Origin: Symbiodinium natans
Taxonomy: Eukaryota; Sar; Dinophyceae; Suessiales; Symbiodiniaceae
Direction: 5' to 3'
Length of the DNA stretch: 64,000 nt
Assembly: GCA_905221605.1 (NCBI GenBank)
Contig: CAJNDS010000414.1
Span: 81,118 to 145,117, forward strand
Every line of letters begins with the position of its first letter. The stretch's first letter is position 1. This document shows positions 32,401 to 44,500 of this stretch, one piece after another. A program made the position numbers and the translations under genes. Under the pieces are notes generated by a model. The model saw only the letters and a program-made list of their open reading frames with translations, had not been told where the DNA came from and searched no databases.

Positions 32401-35400
32401 AACAACTTGAAGAGCTATTCGAGATTTTTCAACAGTGGCTCGATGGTTTAGTGGTTTGTTGTGGCTTAGGCAGCCTGACTGCATGTGCAGAACTGATTGG
32501 CTTAATGCGCTTGCCCTCGCCTGGGCGCTACGCTCGTGTTGGTCAGAATCACGCTCTCGCCTTGGCGAAGAGAGTCAACCCGCAGGCACGAGCTTCGCTG
32601 GAGGCGTGGAACAAGCTCCTGTAGCAAGAAGTATGGGTTGGGATGTTCCCCCTTATACTACCAGTCCTGAGAGAGGATGAATTGGGGGAGAACCCCGATG
32701 AAGGACTGTTGGTCTAAGGGGGAACATCCCAAGGTATGGGCAATGGAAGGGATTCGATCGTGGAAGGAAGTAGCGTGGGAAGTGGAGGACAGCCTATGCT
32801 CGTAAACAATCTTCGATATCAGAGTTTCGGAAAATAGGGGTGCCCTTTTTGGGGATCCCTTGAAGGGGGTTCCGTGCTACTTGGGGCATAAAAGGGGTTC
32901 CCATATTTTGGGAAATGCCCATATCTGCGCGGTAAGTAACGAGCTGGCCAAAGCGGACAAACGGAGAAAGTACAAGGGAAGGGTAGTTCTCGAAGGGTGC
33001 AACGTAAAGGATCACGAAAGTAGATGGGGCATGTTTTTCAGAAGTCACGCCTGGCCCCACTGCGATGGAGGGACATGAGAGACAGATGTCCAAACACCCA
33101 GGCTTTACCGGTTAGACTTCCGAAAGACAGCCGGATGTCCCAAACGCAAACATCGCAAAGAGCATGCTTCTGGCGTCGCGGAGGGTGCCAAACCCATGCG
33201 CACAACACGAGTCCGGCCCAGGTCCCGTGCGCCTTTGAGGCTTGCGTAGTTCGCTGCGTGCGACCAGTCCAAGGGATTTGCGCTTCGCAGTCTTGCAACT
33301 GGGTGCGCATGTTCGTCGTCAAGTGATCTGTCGCCCCTTCCATTTTTGGGGTCTTAGAGTTCTCTTCACTGTCTTAGAGTGGTCTTGTCTTGAGTGCTCG
33401 TGGACTGGTCTTGGAGTGCATTGGTCTGGCAGTGCTGTTGGGGTCATCTCGAAGTGCCCTTGGACTGTCTGGTCTACGTCGGCAGGGCAGGATCTGGCAT
33501 CATGTGTCCGTCTTACACACATACATCTCTTCTGTGTAGATATCGAAACCCTCAACCCTGCACCCCAAATCCTAGACCACCCTAAACCCTAAACCCTGAA
33601 CCCTAAACCCTAAACCATAAACCCTAAACCCTGAAACAGCAGGTTTCCTGCAAGCATGGTTACGCTGGCGACAACGCCACGTATTCCTGTGGCCTGGATG
33701 GCGCGTTCTCGCCGGGCACCGCCCTGTGCGAGCGGAAGGCGCCGCCCGAAACCCTAAGCCCTGAACAACGTGTGGGGTTGACCGAAAAGCTTTAGGGTTT
33801 GAGTTTCGGGTCAAGGGCTTGGGGTTTAGGTTTTTGTTTTAGGGCTTAGGATTTAAGGTGAAGGGTTTAGGGCTACAAAGCCCTCCGATTCGCCCTAGAT
33901 TTCTCAGAGGCATGCCCCATGCCCGCCTCGATGGTGGGAGATCCGTCCTTCTTCACGGACTGCTTCGGCGCGATGCACGGCGACGTTTGCATGGCCAAAT
34001 GCAACGTCGGCTACACAGGTACCGGGCATCTCATCCTGCAGCGGAGGGGGGGGGCAAACCCCTGAATTCCTAAACCCTCATCCCTCAGCCCAAAAGCCTC
34101 AACGCCCCGAAGACCCTAGACCCGAAGCCCTAAAACTTGGGATGCACCCTAATATATCCGCTTATACCACAAGTCCTTATTGGAGCTTACCTTTATGATC
34201 CCAGTCAAGGACTGTTAGTATGAGGGGGAAGAACCCCAAGCCCTAAACCCTAACTTTGCATTCCTGACTGGGAACTGCACGGTTTGAGGATAGGAAGCTG
34301 GGACAAGTCGGCCTTCAAGTAGGCCTTCCTAAGCCCTCAACCCTAAACCCTAACCCTACACCCTACACCCTACACCCTACACCCTAAACCTTAAACCCTA
34401 AACCCTAAACCCTAAACCCTAAACCCTAAACCCTAAACCCTTAACCCTAAACCTTTAACCCTAAACCCTAAACCCTAAACCCTAAACCCTAAACCCTAAA
34501 CCCTAAACCCTAAACCCTAGCCCCAAACCCTAAACCATAACAACCCTAAGCCCTAAGCCTAAGCCCTACGCCCTAAGCCCTAAGCCCTAAGCCCCAAGCC
34601 CTAAGCCCGAAGCCCGAAGCCCGAAGCCCTAAGCCCTAAGCCCGAAGCCTTAAACCCTAAACCCTAAACCCTGAACCTTCCAGAAGCCTTCCAGGAGCTC
34701 CGGTGCAGAAGCGCTGCGACAACGGCGCGTTCGTCGGCCCTGAGGCCAGGTGCGGCCATGCATCGGTAGGGTTCAGGGTTCAGGGTTCAGGGTTTAGCCC
34801 TCAGACCCGACGTTACGCCGCAGCAGAGCACACGTCTTGGAACGTGCGCAGCGACACTTGGTGGCTTTTGGGCTTCAAAAGAGCGCGCCCTCCACGCGGT
34901 TGCGCTCCCCCGCCAATGTAGAGGCGCCATGGCCAAGCTGCGTTCGAGCCACTTTCGTAAACTTTAACACTCTAGCCACTTTCGTCGTGGCCGTACGTTC
35001 TTGAAGCGCACCCGTGCGTGCAAATGGCCAGAGCAGCCATGCCCGCACGATGATAACGTCCGCGTGACCAGTGCGTGCGAATGGCCAGAGCAGCCATGCC
35101 CGCACGATGATAACGTCCGTGCGACCAGTGCGTGCGAATGGCCAGAGCCCGCACGATGATAACGCCCGTGTGACCAGTGCATGCGAATGGCCAGAGCATC
35201 CATGCCCGCACGATGATAACGTCCGTGCGACCAGTGCGTGCGAATGGCCAGAGCACCCATGCCCGCACGATGATAACGTCCGTGTGACCAGTGCGTGCGA
35301 ATGGCCATGAGCATCCATGCTCGCACGATGATAACGTCCGTGTGACCAGTGCGTGCGAATGGCCATGAGCATCCATGCCCGCACGATGATAACGTCTGTG

Positions 35401-38400
35401 CGACCAGTGCGTGCGAATGGCCAGAGCCCGCACGATGATAAGGCCCGTGTGACCAGTGCAGCGAATGGCCAGAGCATCCATGCCCGCACGATGAGAACCT
35501 CCGTGCGACCAGTGCGTGCGAATGGCCAGAGCACCCATAACGTCCGTGTTACCAGTGCGTGCGAATGGCCATGAGCAGCCCTGCCCGCACGATGATAACG
35601 TCTGTGTGACCAGTGCGTGCGAATGGCCAGAGCAGGCATGCCAGTGCGATGACAACGTCCGCGTGACCAGTGCGTGCGAATGGCCATGAGCATCCATGCT
35701 CGCACGATGATAACGTCCGTGTGACCAGTGCGTGCGAATGGCCATGAGCATCCATGCCCGCACGATGATAACGTCTGTGCGACCAGTGCGTGCGAATGGC
35801 CAGAGCCCGCACGATGATAACGCCCGTGTGACCAGTGCATGCGAATGGCCAGAGCATCCATGCCCGCACGATGAGAACGTCCGTGCGACCAGTGCGTGCG
35901 AATGGCCAGAGCACCCATGCCCGCACGATGATAACGTCCGTGTTACCAGTGCGTGCGAATGGCCATGAGCAGCCCTGCCCGCAGGATGATAACGTCCGTG
36001 TGGCCAGTGCGTGCGAATGGCCAGAGCATCCATGCCCGAACGATGATAATGTTCGTGTGACCAGTGCGTGCGAATGGCCAGAGCATCCATGACCGTGCGA
36101 TGATAGCGTCCGTGTGACCAGTGCATGCGAATGGCCAGAGCATCCATGCCTGCACGATGATAACGTCCGTGTGACCAGTGCGTGCGAATGGCCAGAGCAG
36201 GCATGCCAGTGCGATGACAACGTCCGCGTGGTGCGTGCGAATGGCCACGGCATCCATATCCTGTGCCTGCAGCCCCGCGGAAGGGGCTGCAGCGTACTCT
36301 TTGTCAGGCTCATTCATAGCACGTCGGGCCGGACGACTGTGTGGCCATGCTTGAGGAGTACATTGCGAAGATCCGTGACCACGAGTACCGCAGCACGTGC
36401 GGCCGTCTCCGTGCAGTCTGCTGAGTAGGTTTTGCGCGCGCATTTCTCTCGCCCAAAGCAGTGTACTCTCAAGGACACGCCCAAAGCAGCGCACCCTCAA
36501 GGACATGCCCAAAGCAGTGTTCCCTTCCAGCAAAGCCCCCAGACCCCTCGCCTTGACCCTCCAGCCCTCAATAAGGGTTTTCCCTTGGATTGCTTGCACT
36601 ACGCTCCACGCCCGCCACCCCGCCTGACGCGTTCTACACTAACATGCACTATTAATAAAAACAGGATGTTCACATAATCCTTTTTGCTGTTGCCCTGACC
36701 GACGAGAAATACGCTATTTGCGAGGTTTTGGCCATTCCCGCAGGCCCCGCCTGAATAAATGCGCGGCAAGACGCGGGGTCGGAGCGTTTAGGGTTTAGGG
36801 TTTAGGAGCTAGGGTTTAGGGTTTAGGGTTAAGGGTTTAGGGTGTAGGGCTTTAGGGTTTAAGGGTTTAGGGTTAAGGGTTCAGGGTTTAGGGTATGGGT
36901 TTAAGGTTTAGGGTTTAGGGTTTGCAGCTATCTCAGGGACCAAGCCCAGAGGGACTGTACCATACCAGTTGGACTGTGAAGCCTGCTTGGGTTAACGTTG
37001 AGGGAAAAGCCCAGGCCTCCAAACCCGATCCTAAAACCCGAAATTCTCCTCTTAGGCTAATCTCTGAACCCATCCCTGCTGGTACGGGTCCAGAGTTTGA
37101 GGTCTAGGGTTGAGGGTTTAGGGTTCAATCATCCCAAAAACTGCCCTAAACCCTAAACCCCAAATCCTAAACCCTAAACCCTAAACCCTCAACCCCAAAC
37201 CCTGAACCCTAAACGGCCCTTCATCAGGCCAACTGCACCGCGCTCACCTGCAGCCTGGAAGGCCTTTCGATGGGCATCGGAATCGCCACTGACAACTGTG
37301 CCTTGGGTTTGCAGTTGAGGTTTGGGGTTCTGGGTTTAGGGTTCAGGGTTAGGGTTCAGGGTTTAGGGTTTAGGGTTTAGGGTTTAGGGTGGGGTTCAGG
37401 GTGTTGGGCTTTAGAGCGTTGATCCTAAATTAGGCTGCATTTCCCTGGTGCTGGCTGCCTTGGAGACGCCCTGAACTCCTAAACCCCTAATGCCCATTGC
37501 CGAAGCGCCAAGGTGTGGGTGTAACCACAGGCAACTCCTGCCAGTTGGGTTGCGTGCGCGGCTTCGAGGGCGTGGGCAGCTCGAGCACAACAGATGTCCA
37601 CTTTGACGGGCTTCGGGTTTTTGGTGTAGGGTGATGATCGATGTCCAGTTTCTCTGTCAGGCTGCTTTCTATGTGTATAATATATACAGATATATATATA
37701 TATATATATGCGCATATGCTTAAGCGCCTATACTTAAATGGGTATTCAAATGCGCCGAACTTGGGGAACATGTCAGCAAGCAACAGTGAATGATGATGAT
37801 AACTTGGGATGTTCCCCCTTATACTATAATAGGGGATTATAATAGGGGGTACTATCATCCCTATGAAGGACTGTTAGTATAAGGGGGAACATCCCAAATG
37901 ATATCACGAGAAATGGGAGAGAGAAGGAGAGTCTCGAGTTGGGTTTGGTTGGGTGAGCATGGGCCCCTTCTCATCACATTCAGCCCTAGGGTGTAGGGTT
38001 TGGGGTTTCGGATTTGGGGTTTCGGATTTAAATTTGGGCATTTGCAAGTGGTCAACGTATGCGAGTCGTGCAGGCCGAAACCTGAACTTGGGTGATCAAA
38101 GCGCTGCCTGCGTGAGGTTACGTCCCTTATGATCGTAAAGACCAAGGCGTGATTATTCGTATTTCGTATGTATCATTCTTCAGTATCTTCGTAGTCATTA
38201 TTCTTTAGGTTTCATTCATTGCTCATTTGGATTCATGCTTTTCTCTCGGGGGGGGGGGGGAGTGGGCGAACTTTGGGTTTTAGGAGTTATTATGTATTTA
38301 CCAAATCATGTTTTCTGTTTTGCCCTTGTTGTATTGTATGCTTTATTTATTCCCCACCCTCGGTGTGGGGTTGTTAGATTTAACACTCAGCTCTTCTCCT

Positions 38401-38540
38401 CGTCTGGAACTCTTCTCCTCGCCCGGTCTGCTCCTCGCTCATCCCTGGAGTGCCCAACCCTAGAATGTCCCTGGTGTGCCCAACCCCCGAGTATCTCTAC
38501 CCAGAGAGGGTGGGGATGTTCGAAGAGCAATAATTCTTTT

Positions 38541-38573
<33 letters not shown>

Positions 38574-41500
38574 GAGGCTTAGTCAAGCCGGGGCTGCCAG
38601 CCCCTCACCGCCGTTGCTGTCTGAACGAGGGACGTTTTATGACAGCCGCCGTAAAAAGACCATATGCCGGGTGGCTTGGGGTGGTTGAACCGCCGCGAAT
38701 GGGAGCAGGCCCATGAAAGCCAAATCTATAATTACACGACGCGCGCTAGCAACGCTACCGCACCCTAGACCCTAAACCCCAAACCCTACACCCTAAACCT
38801 TAAACCCTAAACCCTAAATAAACCCTGAACCCTAAACCCTAAACTCAGGGCCTAGGCCGCCCCCCTACGTTGGGCTTAAGCCCTTCGACCTCGATGGCGC
38901 CAGCCGCCCACTGTTCCTGATTCACTAGCATTTTCGAGGGGGTACCCCAAGGCCCCCAGCCCCTCGCTGCAGCGTGGCCAGGGACCAGGGGGGCTTCAGG
39001 CCGGCATGGCCGGCTCAGGCAGGGCGGGTGCTCAAAAACTCAATTTCGGTCTGCCCTTGCCCCCAGTTCTTGCCTGACCCCCTGCCCCGCCCCTAACCCC
39101 TAAGGGCCCCTGCAAGAAACCCCGACCAACCACCATTCCTTCCCAACCCCGAACGTCGTGAAACTGAATAAGTTTTTAGAAGTGGACTGTTGCCTTGAGT
39201 TTAGGCCTAAACCCTAAAAGAAATAGGTTTGGGTGGCTTTGCCGCCTCGGACGGCGTGGGGTGGGAGAGAAGTTTTAGATGGCGCTCCACAATCGGGCCA
39301 AAGCTGCTCTTCGCACCTCACGAAGCTTTCGAGCTTGTGCCGAAACCTAACCTTCACAGCACCTACGCCCTATCACAGCAAACCCTAAACCCTAAACCCT
39401 AAACCCTAAACTCTAAACCCTAAACCCTAAACTCTAAACCCTAAACCCTAAACTCTTAACCCTAAACCCTAAACCCTACACCCTAAGCTTTGGACTCCAA
39501 ATTCTAGGCAACGCGTCCATGCTGTGCAACATCGATGGCAGCTTCAGCGCTCTCCCCTTCGAGTGTCAGCCAATTCAATGCCAGGTGCTGAGCGAGGGTC
39601 TTGGGGGTTTAGGGTTTAGGGTTTAGGGTTTAGGGTTTGGGGTTTAGGGTTTAGGGGTTTGGGGTTCAGGGTTTAGGGTTTCGAGTCTTGTGTGTGGGGT
39701 TTCTGGGGTTTATTGGGTTTATGGGTTTCGGCTCTGGGGCCTTTTCGGGTTTATGGGGTCTACGGGGTTTTGTGTGGCTTATAGGGTTTATGGGTTGCCA
39801 TTTCGGGTCCTTGTCGGGGTTTAGGACTTCTGGCTTCGGAGTCTTCGCGCATGCTTCAAGCCCACGATTTCAGCGTGAGGGGCAGTTGGATTCCCAGCCC
39901 GCTGCTTTTAGCCCCGAATCCTACGCACGAACATCCTCGAAGCGCCCTAAAAACAAACACACACACACACACAAAACTCAAAAAACAATCCCACTAAGCC
40001 CTTACCGACCCTCAACCGAAGGCTTCAAGCCAAGCCACAAACCCTTCAATTCGATTTCCTTCTAGGGGTTCGGAAGCCCAAGTCTCAAAACCCCAACAGC
40101 CTAACACCCCAAAGACCCTAAAAGCCCTAAAGCTCCTGAACCCTAGAAGCCCCAAAGCCCTGAAACCTCGAACACAGTAAAGCCCTTCAAACGAGGTTCA
40201 GGGTTTTGAGGTAGATGAGGGTTGCTGCCCTAAACCCTTAACCCTGAACCCAAAACCCGAAACCCGAAAACAACCCTAACCCTAAGCAAAGCGAGGTCAG
40301 GAACTCAACAAGATCGCCCCCTTCAGCGACCCGAAGCTTGGCGAGCCTGGCAACTTTCCATGCGACGTTGGGTTTCGGGGTTTAGGGTTTAGGGTTTCAG
40401 AGGTTTAGGGTCTAGGGTCTAGGGTTTAAGGTTTGGGGTTTAGGGTCGAATTAGGGTTTAGGGTTTAGGGTTGAGGGCTTTGAGTCTGTTTAAGTTAGGG
40501 TTTTTTTATGTCCCCAACCCGAACCCAAATCCTAGAAACCCTGTGAGACGTCCCCTGAATGACTCAAACCCTCAACCCTCAACCCTAAACCCTAAACCCT
40601 AAAACCCCAAAACCCTAAACCCTAAACCCTAAACCCCAAACCCTAAACCCAAAACCCCAGACCCTAAGCCCAGAACCCTAAAGTGGCATCGCTCCTTTTT
40701 GCGGCAGCGCAAACTGAGTGGTCGGCAATGATTCAATCAAGTTTCTAACAACGGGCGCACTTCCAGACCCTAAGCCCTAAGCCTAAACCCTAAACCCTAA
40801 ACCCTAAACCCTAAACCCTAAACCCTAAACCCTAAACCCTAAACCCTAAACCCTAAACCCTAAACCCAAACCCTAAACCCTAAACGCTAAACCCTAAACC
40901 CTAAACGCTAAACCCTAAACCCTAAACCCTAAACCCTTAACCCTTAACCCTTAAACCCTAAAGCCTCAACTCACACCCCGCCCAAGCCCCAAACTCATGC
41001 TCTCACCCCTAGGAAGTACGATGACTCCTGCGTGAACCACTTCTTTGGTGACATTTGCACGGCCTTCTGCGAGTCGGGCTGGGACATCTCGGGTGATGCG
41101 ATGGTCTCCCAGCCTGAGTTGTCTTGGGCCGTTGCTAGCCCCTAAACCCTAAACCCTAAACTCTAAACGCTAAACCCTAAACCCTAAACTCTAAACCTTA
41201 AACCCTAAAGCCTGCTGGTTCAGAACCGCCCTCGGACCGTTGAGGTCATGGTCTGTGACGACACCAGCAACACCAGCGCAGGATACGCCGAGTTTACCAA
41301 CCGAACCCCCGCCGAGAATTCGCGAGGGCCTGTGTCGCGGTCTGAAAGTAGGGTTTCGGGTTTAGGGCGTTCTTTCGGGTGGTTCCGGGTGTTCGCGAGG
41401 GGTGGACTAGGGTTTGGGCTTAAGCAGTTAGCCTCCAGAGCCTGCCCCGGTTTAGGGACGAGAGGTCAAGAGCTGCATCGGAAGCCCTAAACCCTAAACC

Positions 41501-44500
41501 CTAAACCCTAAACCCTAAACCCTAAACCCTAAACCCTAAGCCCTAAGCCCTAAGCCCTAAGCCCTAAGCCCGAAACCCTTAACCTAGGTGTGCATCGGCA
41601 AGACCTGCACGATTGGACTTCCCAGTCAGCGTGGCCTTCAGCATGACGCCAGGCTTCAGTGTTTAAAGGGTTTAGGGTGTAGGGTTTAGGGCTAGGAGTG
41701 CGGAGGTTTCGGGGTTTCGCTCCAAACCCCCGGTCTAAACCCTGGACGCCGGCAGAAACCCCAAGATTTCCGAACCTCCCGGACCCGAATCTCAACCCGA
41801 GACGGTGCATCTGAGCCCAGGATTGCCTTGGCAAGACCACGCTGGAGACCTGTACCCTCACAGCAGACTTTGGCTTTGCGATGACGCTCAGAGCAGCGAA
41901 GGGCTTCTAAGGGTCCAGTCTATGGGGCTACGGTTGGGGCTTCAGGGTTTCGGGTTTGAGGTTGAAGGCTTAGGGTTTCGGGTCGGGCTTCAGGGTTACT
42001 TTGGGTCCAAAGTCATGGGGTGTCATGGGCCTGTTTCGATGCCCTGAACTAGCAGGTGTAGGCTGCGTAATACCCATCCCTAAGCCCGAAGCCACGCGTC
42101 CGTTATTCAGGCCGGGGCCTTGTTGAGGTCCAGGGGCTTGGGGGGTGTCTTGGGCTGCAGGGGGTTTAATTTTAACTCAAAGGGGCAAGAGGATTAGGGT
42201 CCAGGCCTCAGGGTTTGTGGTCCAAGCTGTCGTCTTTGAGGTTTCCTGCTTGAAATCGAAGTACTTCTATCTGGTGCATGGGCAATTGAAGCGTTGTTGA
42301 TGAAGTACAGAGTAGGGTTTTGCCAGCGCCAAACGTATACCCCCCATAGACACACTCGCCAACCTTCTGATATGGAGCTTTTGTACGCTCACCGTTTTCC
42401 TCATTCGTAGGGTGCGGGCCTTTTCGGGGCCTTTCTTAGAAGGGCAGTAGGGGATTAGGTGCCCTTCGTAATCTTATGTATGCAGGGGGTGCTAGAAAGG
42501 GGATGTAAGGTACACGAACTCTCTTCTTCCCTACGAGCTCGGAAGCAAACCCATCTCGCGACAGCCACCGAGGCCCCCAGCGACCTTGATTTGCACGCCG
42601 GAGGGGTCCTTTGCCGGCGTGGTGCCTGCTGTAGCCAAACAGCAAAATGAACATACGGGCCCCGAAAATAGACCCCAAATCGTAGGATCCCCCAATAGCA
42701 AGGACCCCAACAAGGTACCCCTAATATCGCAAACCCCCAAATCAACCCTAAACCCTCAACCCTCAGGCCATGCGCCCAAATCCGACTTTGAAGGCTCTTC
42801 CGGCTCTTCTTAGCAGCGCATGGGAGCATTCAAAGGTTGTTCAGGGTTTAGGGACTAGGGGCCAGGGGCCTACACTCCAATGCCTACACTCGGAGGCGTC
42901 GGGGAAGAAGGGCTTTATGGCTGTAGAGGTTTAGGCTTTTGAGGGGTTGCTAGATGGCGGTATTTGTGTTTCTGTCACAGTCTGTTTCTTTGTAGTTCGT
43001 GTGCCAGCATGCGCCCTCCGTCTATTTCCATGTCACGGCAACTTAGATTCTCAGTTTATGGTAGTGTATAGCTTACGTTCAATCGATTCCACCGGAGATT
43101 GCGACCCGCCCCCCTCTCCACGTGCCCCAGACGCAAGGTATCTGAGGCTACTTGCCCGACACCCGACTTCGGCAACGGCACCGGGAGTACTTGTGCCAGC
43201 AGAGCCATCGGGGAGGAATGCTACGCCTACTGCCTGAATCTCGTCGCACGCGGAGGGGGTGGAGGGGGCTTTGTTGGGCGGCAAGATCCAGCCTGACACG
43301 TGTTGAACTGGTAGTCATCACGGAACTTAAGCTAAGTGACCAAAACACGATATACCACAACCAGCCTCCTTTTCCTTTTGTTGGGGGGCAACGTCATGTA
43401 TGGTGGCTGAGATTCACCCAAGCTCTGCCAACGAAGGACCGGCTACGCGGGCAGTCCCCGGCTTTACCAGTGTGTTGCGAACGCCACCACTGGCATCATC
43501 GAGATCGAGCCCGCTGCGGGCAGCATCTCCTGTCTTCCGGAGGATGCCCAGAGAGTGAGGGGAGCGGAGAACGTCGGGTGCTTTTGGGGCTTGGGGCTTC
43601 GGGTGCTTTTGGGGCTTAGGATCTTTTTTGGGGGTTCAAGCAACACCCCCTCCCCCCAAATATTCAGCCACCCCTGAACCCTAGCCAATCGAACCCGAAA
43701 CAGCCGAAACTCCCCCTAAATCACCCTAAACCCTAAACCCTAGCCCCTAAACCCTAAACCCTAAACCCTAAACCCGAAGCCCTGAACCCGAAACCTTCCC
43801 GAGCCATGGTCCCACAGACTGCCCGCCGCCTGGCACCCTCGCAAGCTCGGAGCTTGGCGTCCGCCTGTGACGGCACCTCCATGACACATGGACGAACGAG
43901 AGTTTAAGGGTTTGGGGTTTCGGTTTAGGGTTTAGGGTTTAGGGTTTAGGGTTTAGGGTTTAGGGTCTAGGGTTTAGGGTTTAGGGTTTAGGGTTTAGGG
44001 GTTAGGGGTTGAAGGGTTTGGGGGGTTCAGGGTCTGGGGTTGTATGTCTGGGGTTGTACTGGCCCTAAAGGTTCCCCTGAATATACTCCTACCATGGCCC
44101 TTCTACTACCCTTAGGGATCTGCAAGAAGGGTCCCCAAACTGAAGGGTACCACCTTAAGGGAGTCCAGTGATCAAAGACTTGGGGATGGAGTCGGCGCTG
44201 ACATTGCAAGCGTTTCATGGGGGTCCTGGGTTTTGGGCTTTCTGCTTCTGTAGGTCCCCATGCCAGGCGCCAAGCCGTCCCAGGTAAACGACCAGCCCGG
44301 TAAAACGAAGCGAAAGGGCCTGACGTGTCGAGGTAGAGCCCTAAACCCTGGATCCTCAATTCCATTACAAGTTGGGATGTGCCCCTGACACGAACAGCTT
44401 TTTACTAGGGATTCTAGTACCCCCTACGAGAATCCTACCAAGGGCTGTCAGTAACTGTCAGTATAAGGCGGGGGGAGCATCCCGACCCAAACCCCCAGAC

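Larger units (their letters stand above)
31740..33642. other. 1.9-kb intron
   Basis: Starts with TTTAGGG repeats (31770-31830) and ends with CCCTAAA repeats (33580-33635). Between them are a MITE 1 copy (32638-32732), a MITE 2 copy (32822-32925), a possible tRNA-like stretch (32439-32570) and unique sequence without clear exons. Confidence 0.6.

Noticed and set aside
35071-36092. Candidate CRISPR-like array
   Set aside because: Units are contiguous tandem copies without unique spacers, in a eukaryotic context.
34875-36599. Long minus-strand frames (up to 410 codons) with HSHALVTRTLSS-like repeats
   Set aside because: They come from the 57-bp minisatellite, and unit-length changes shift the frame, so no selection for one protein is visible.
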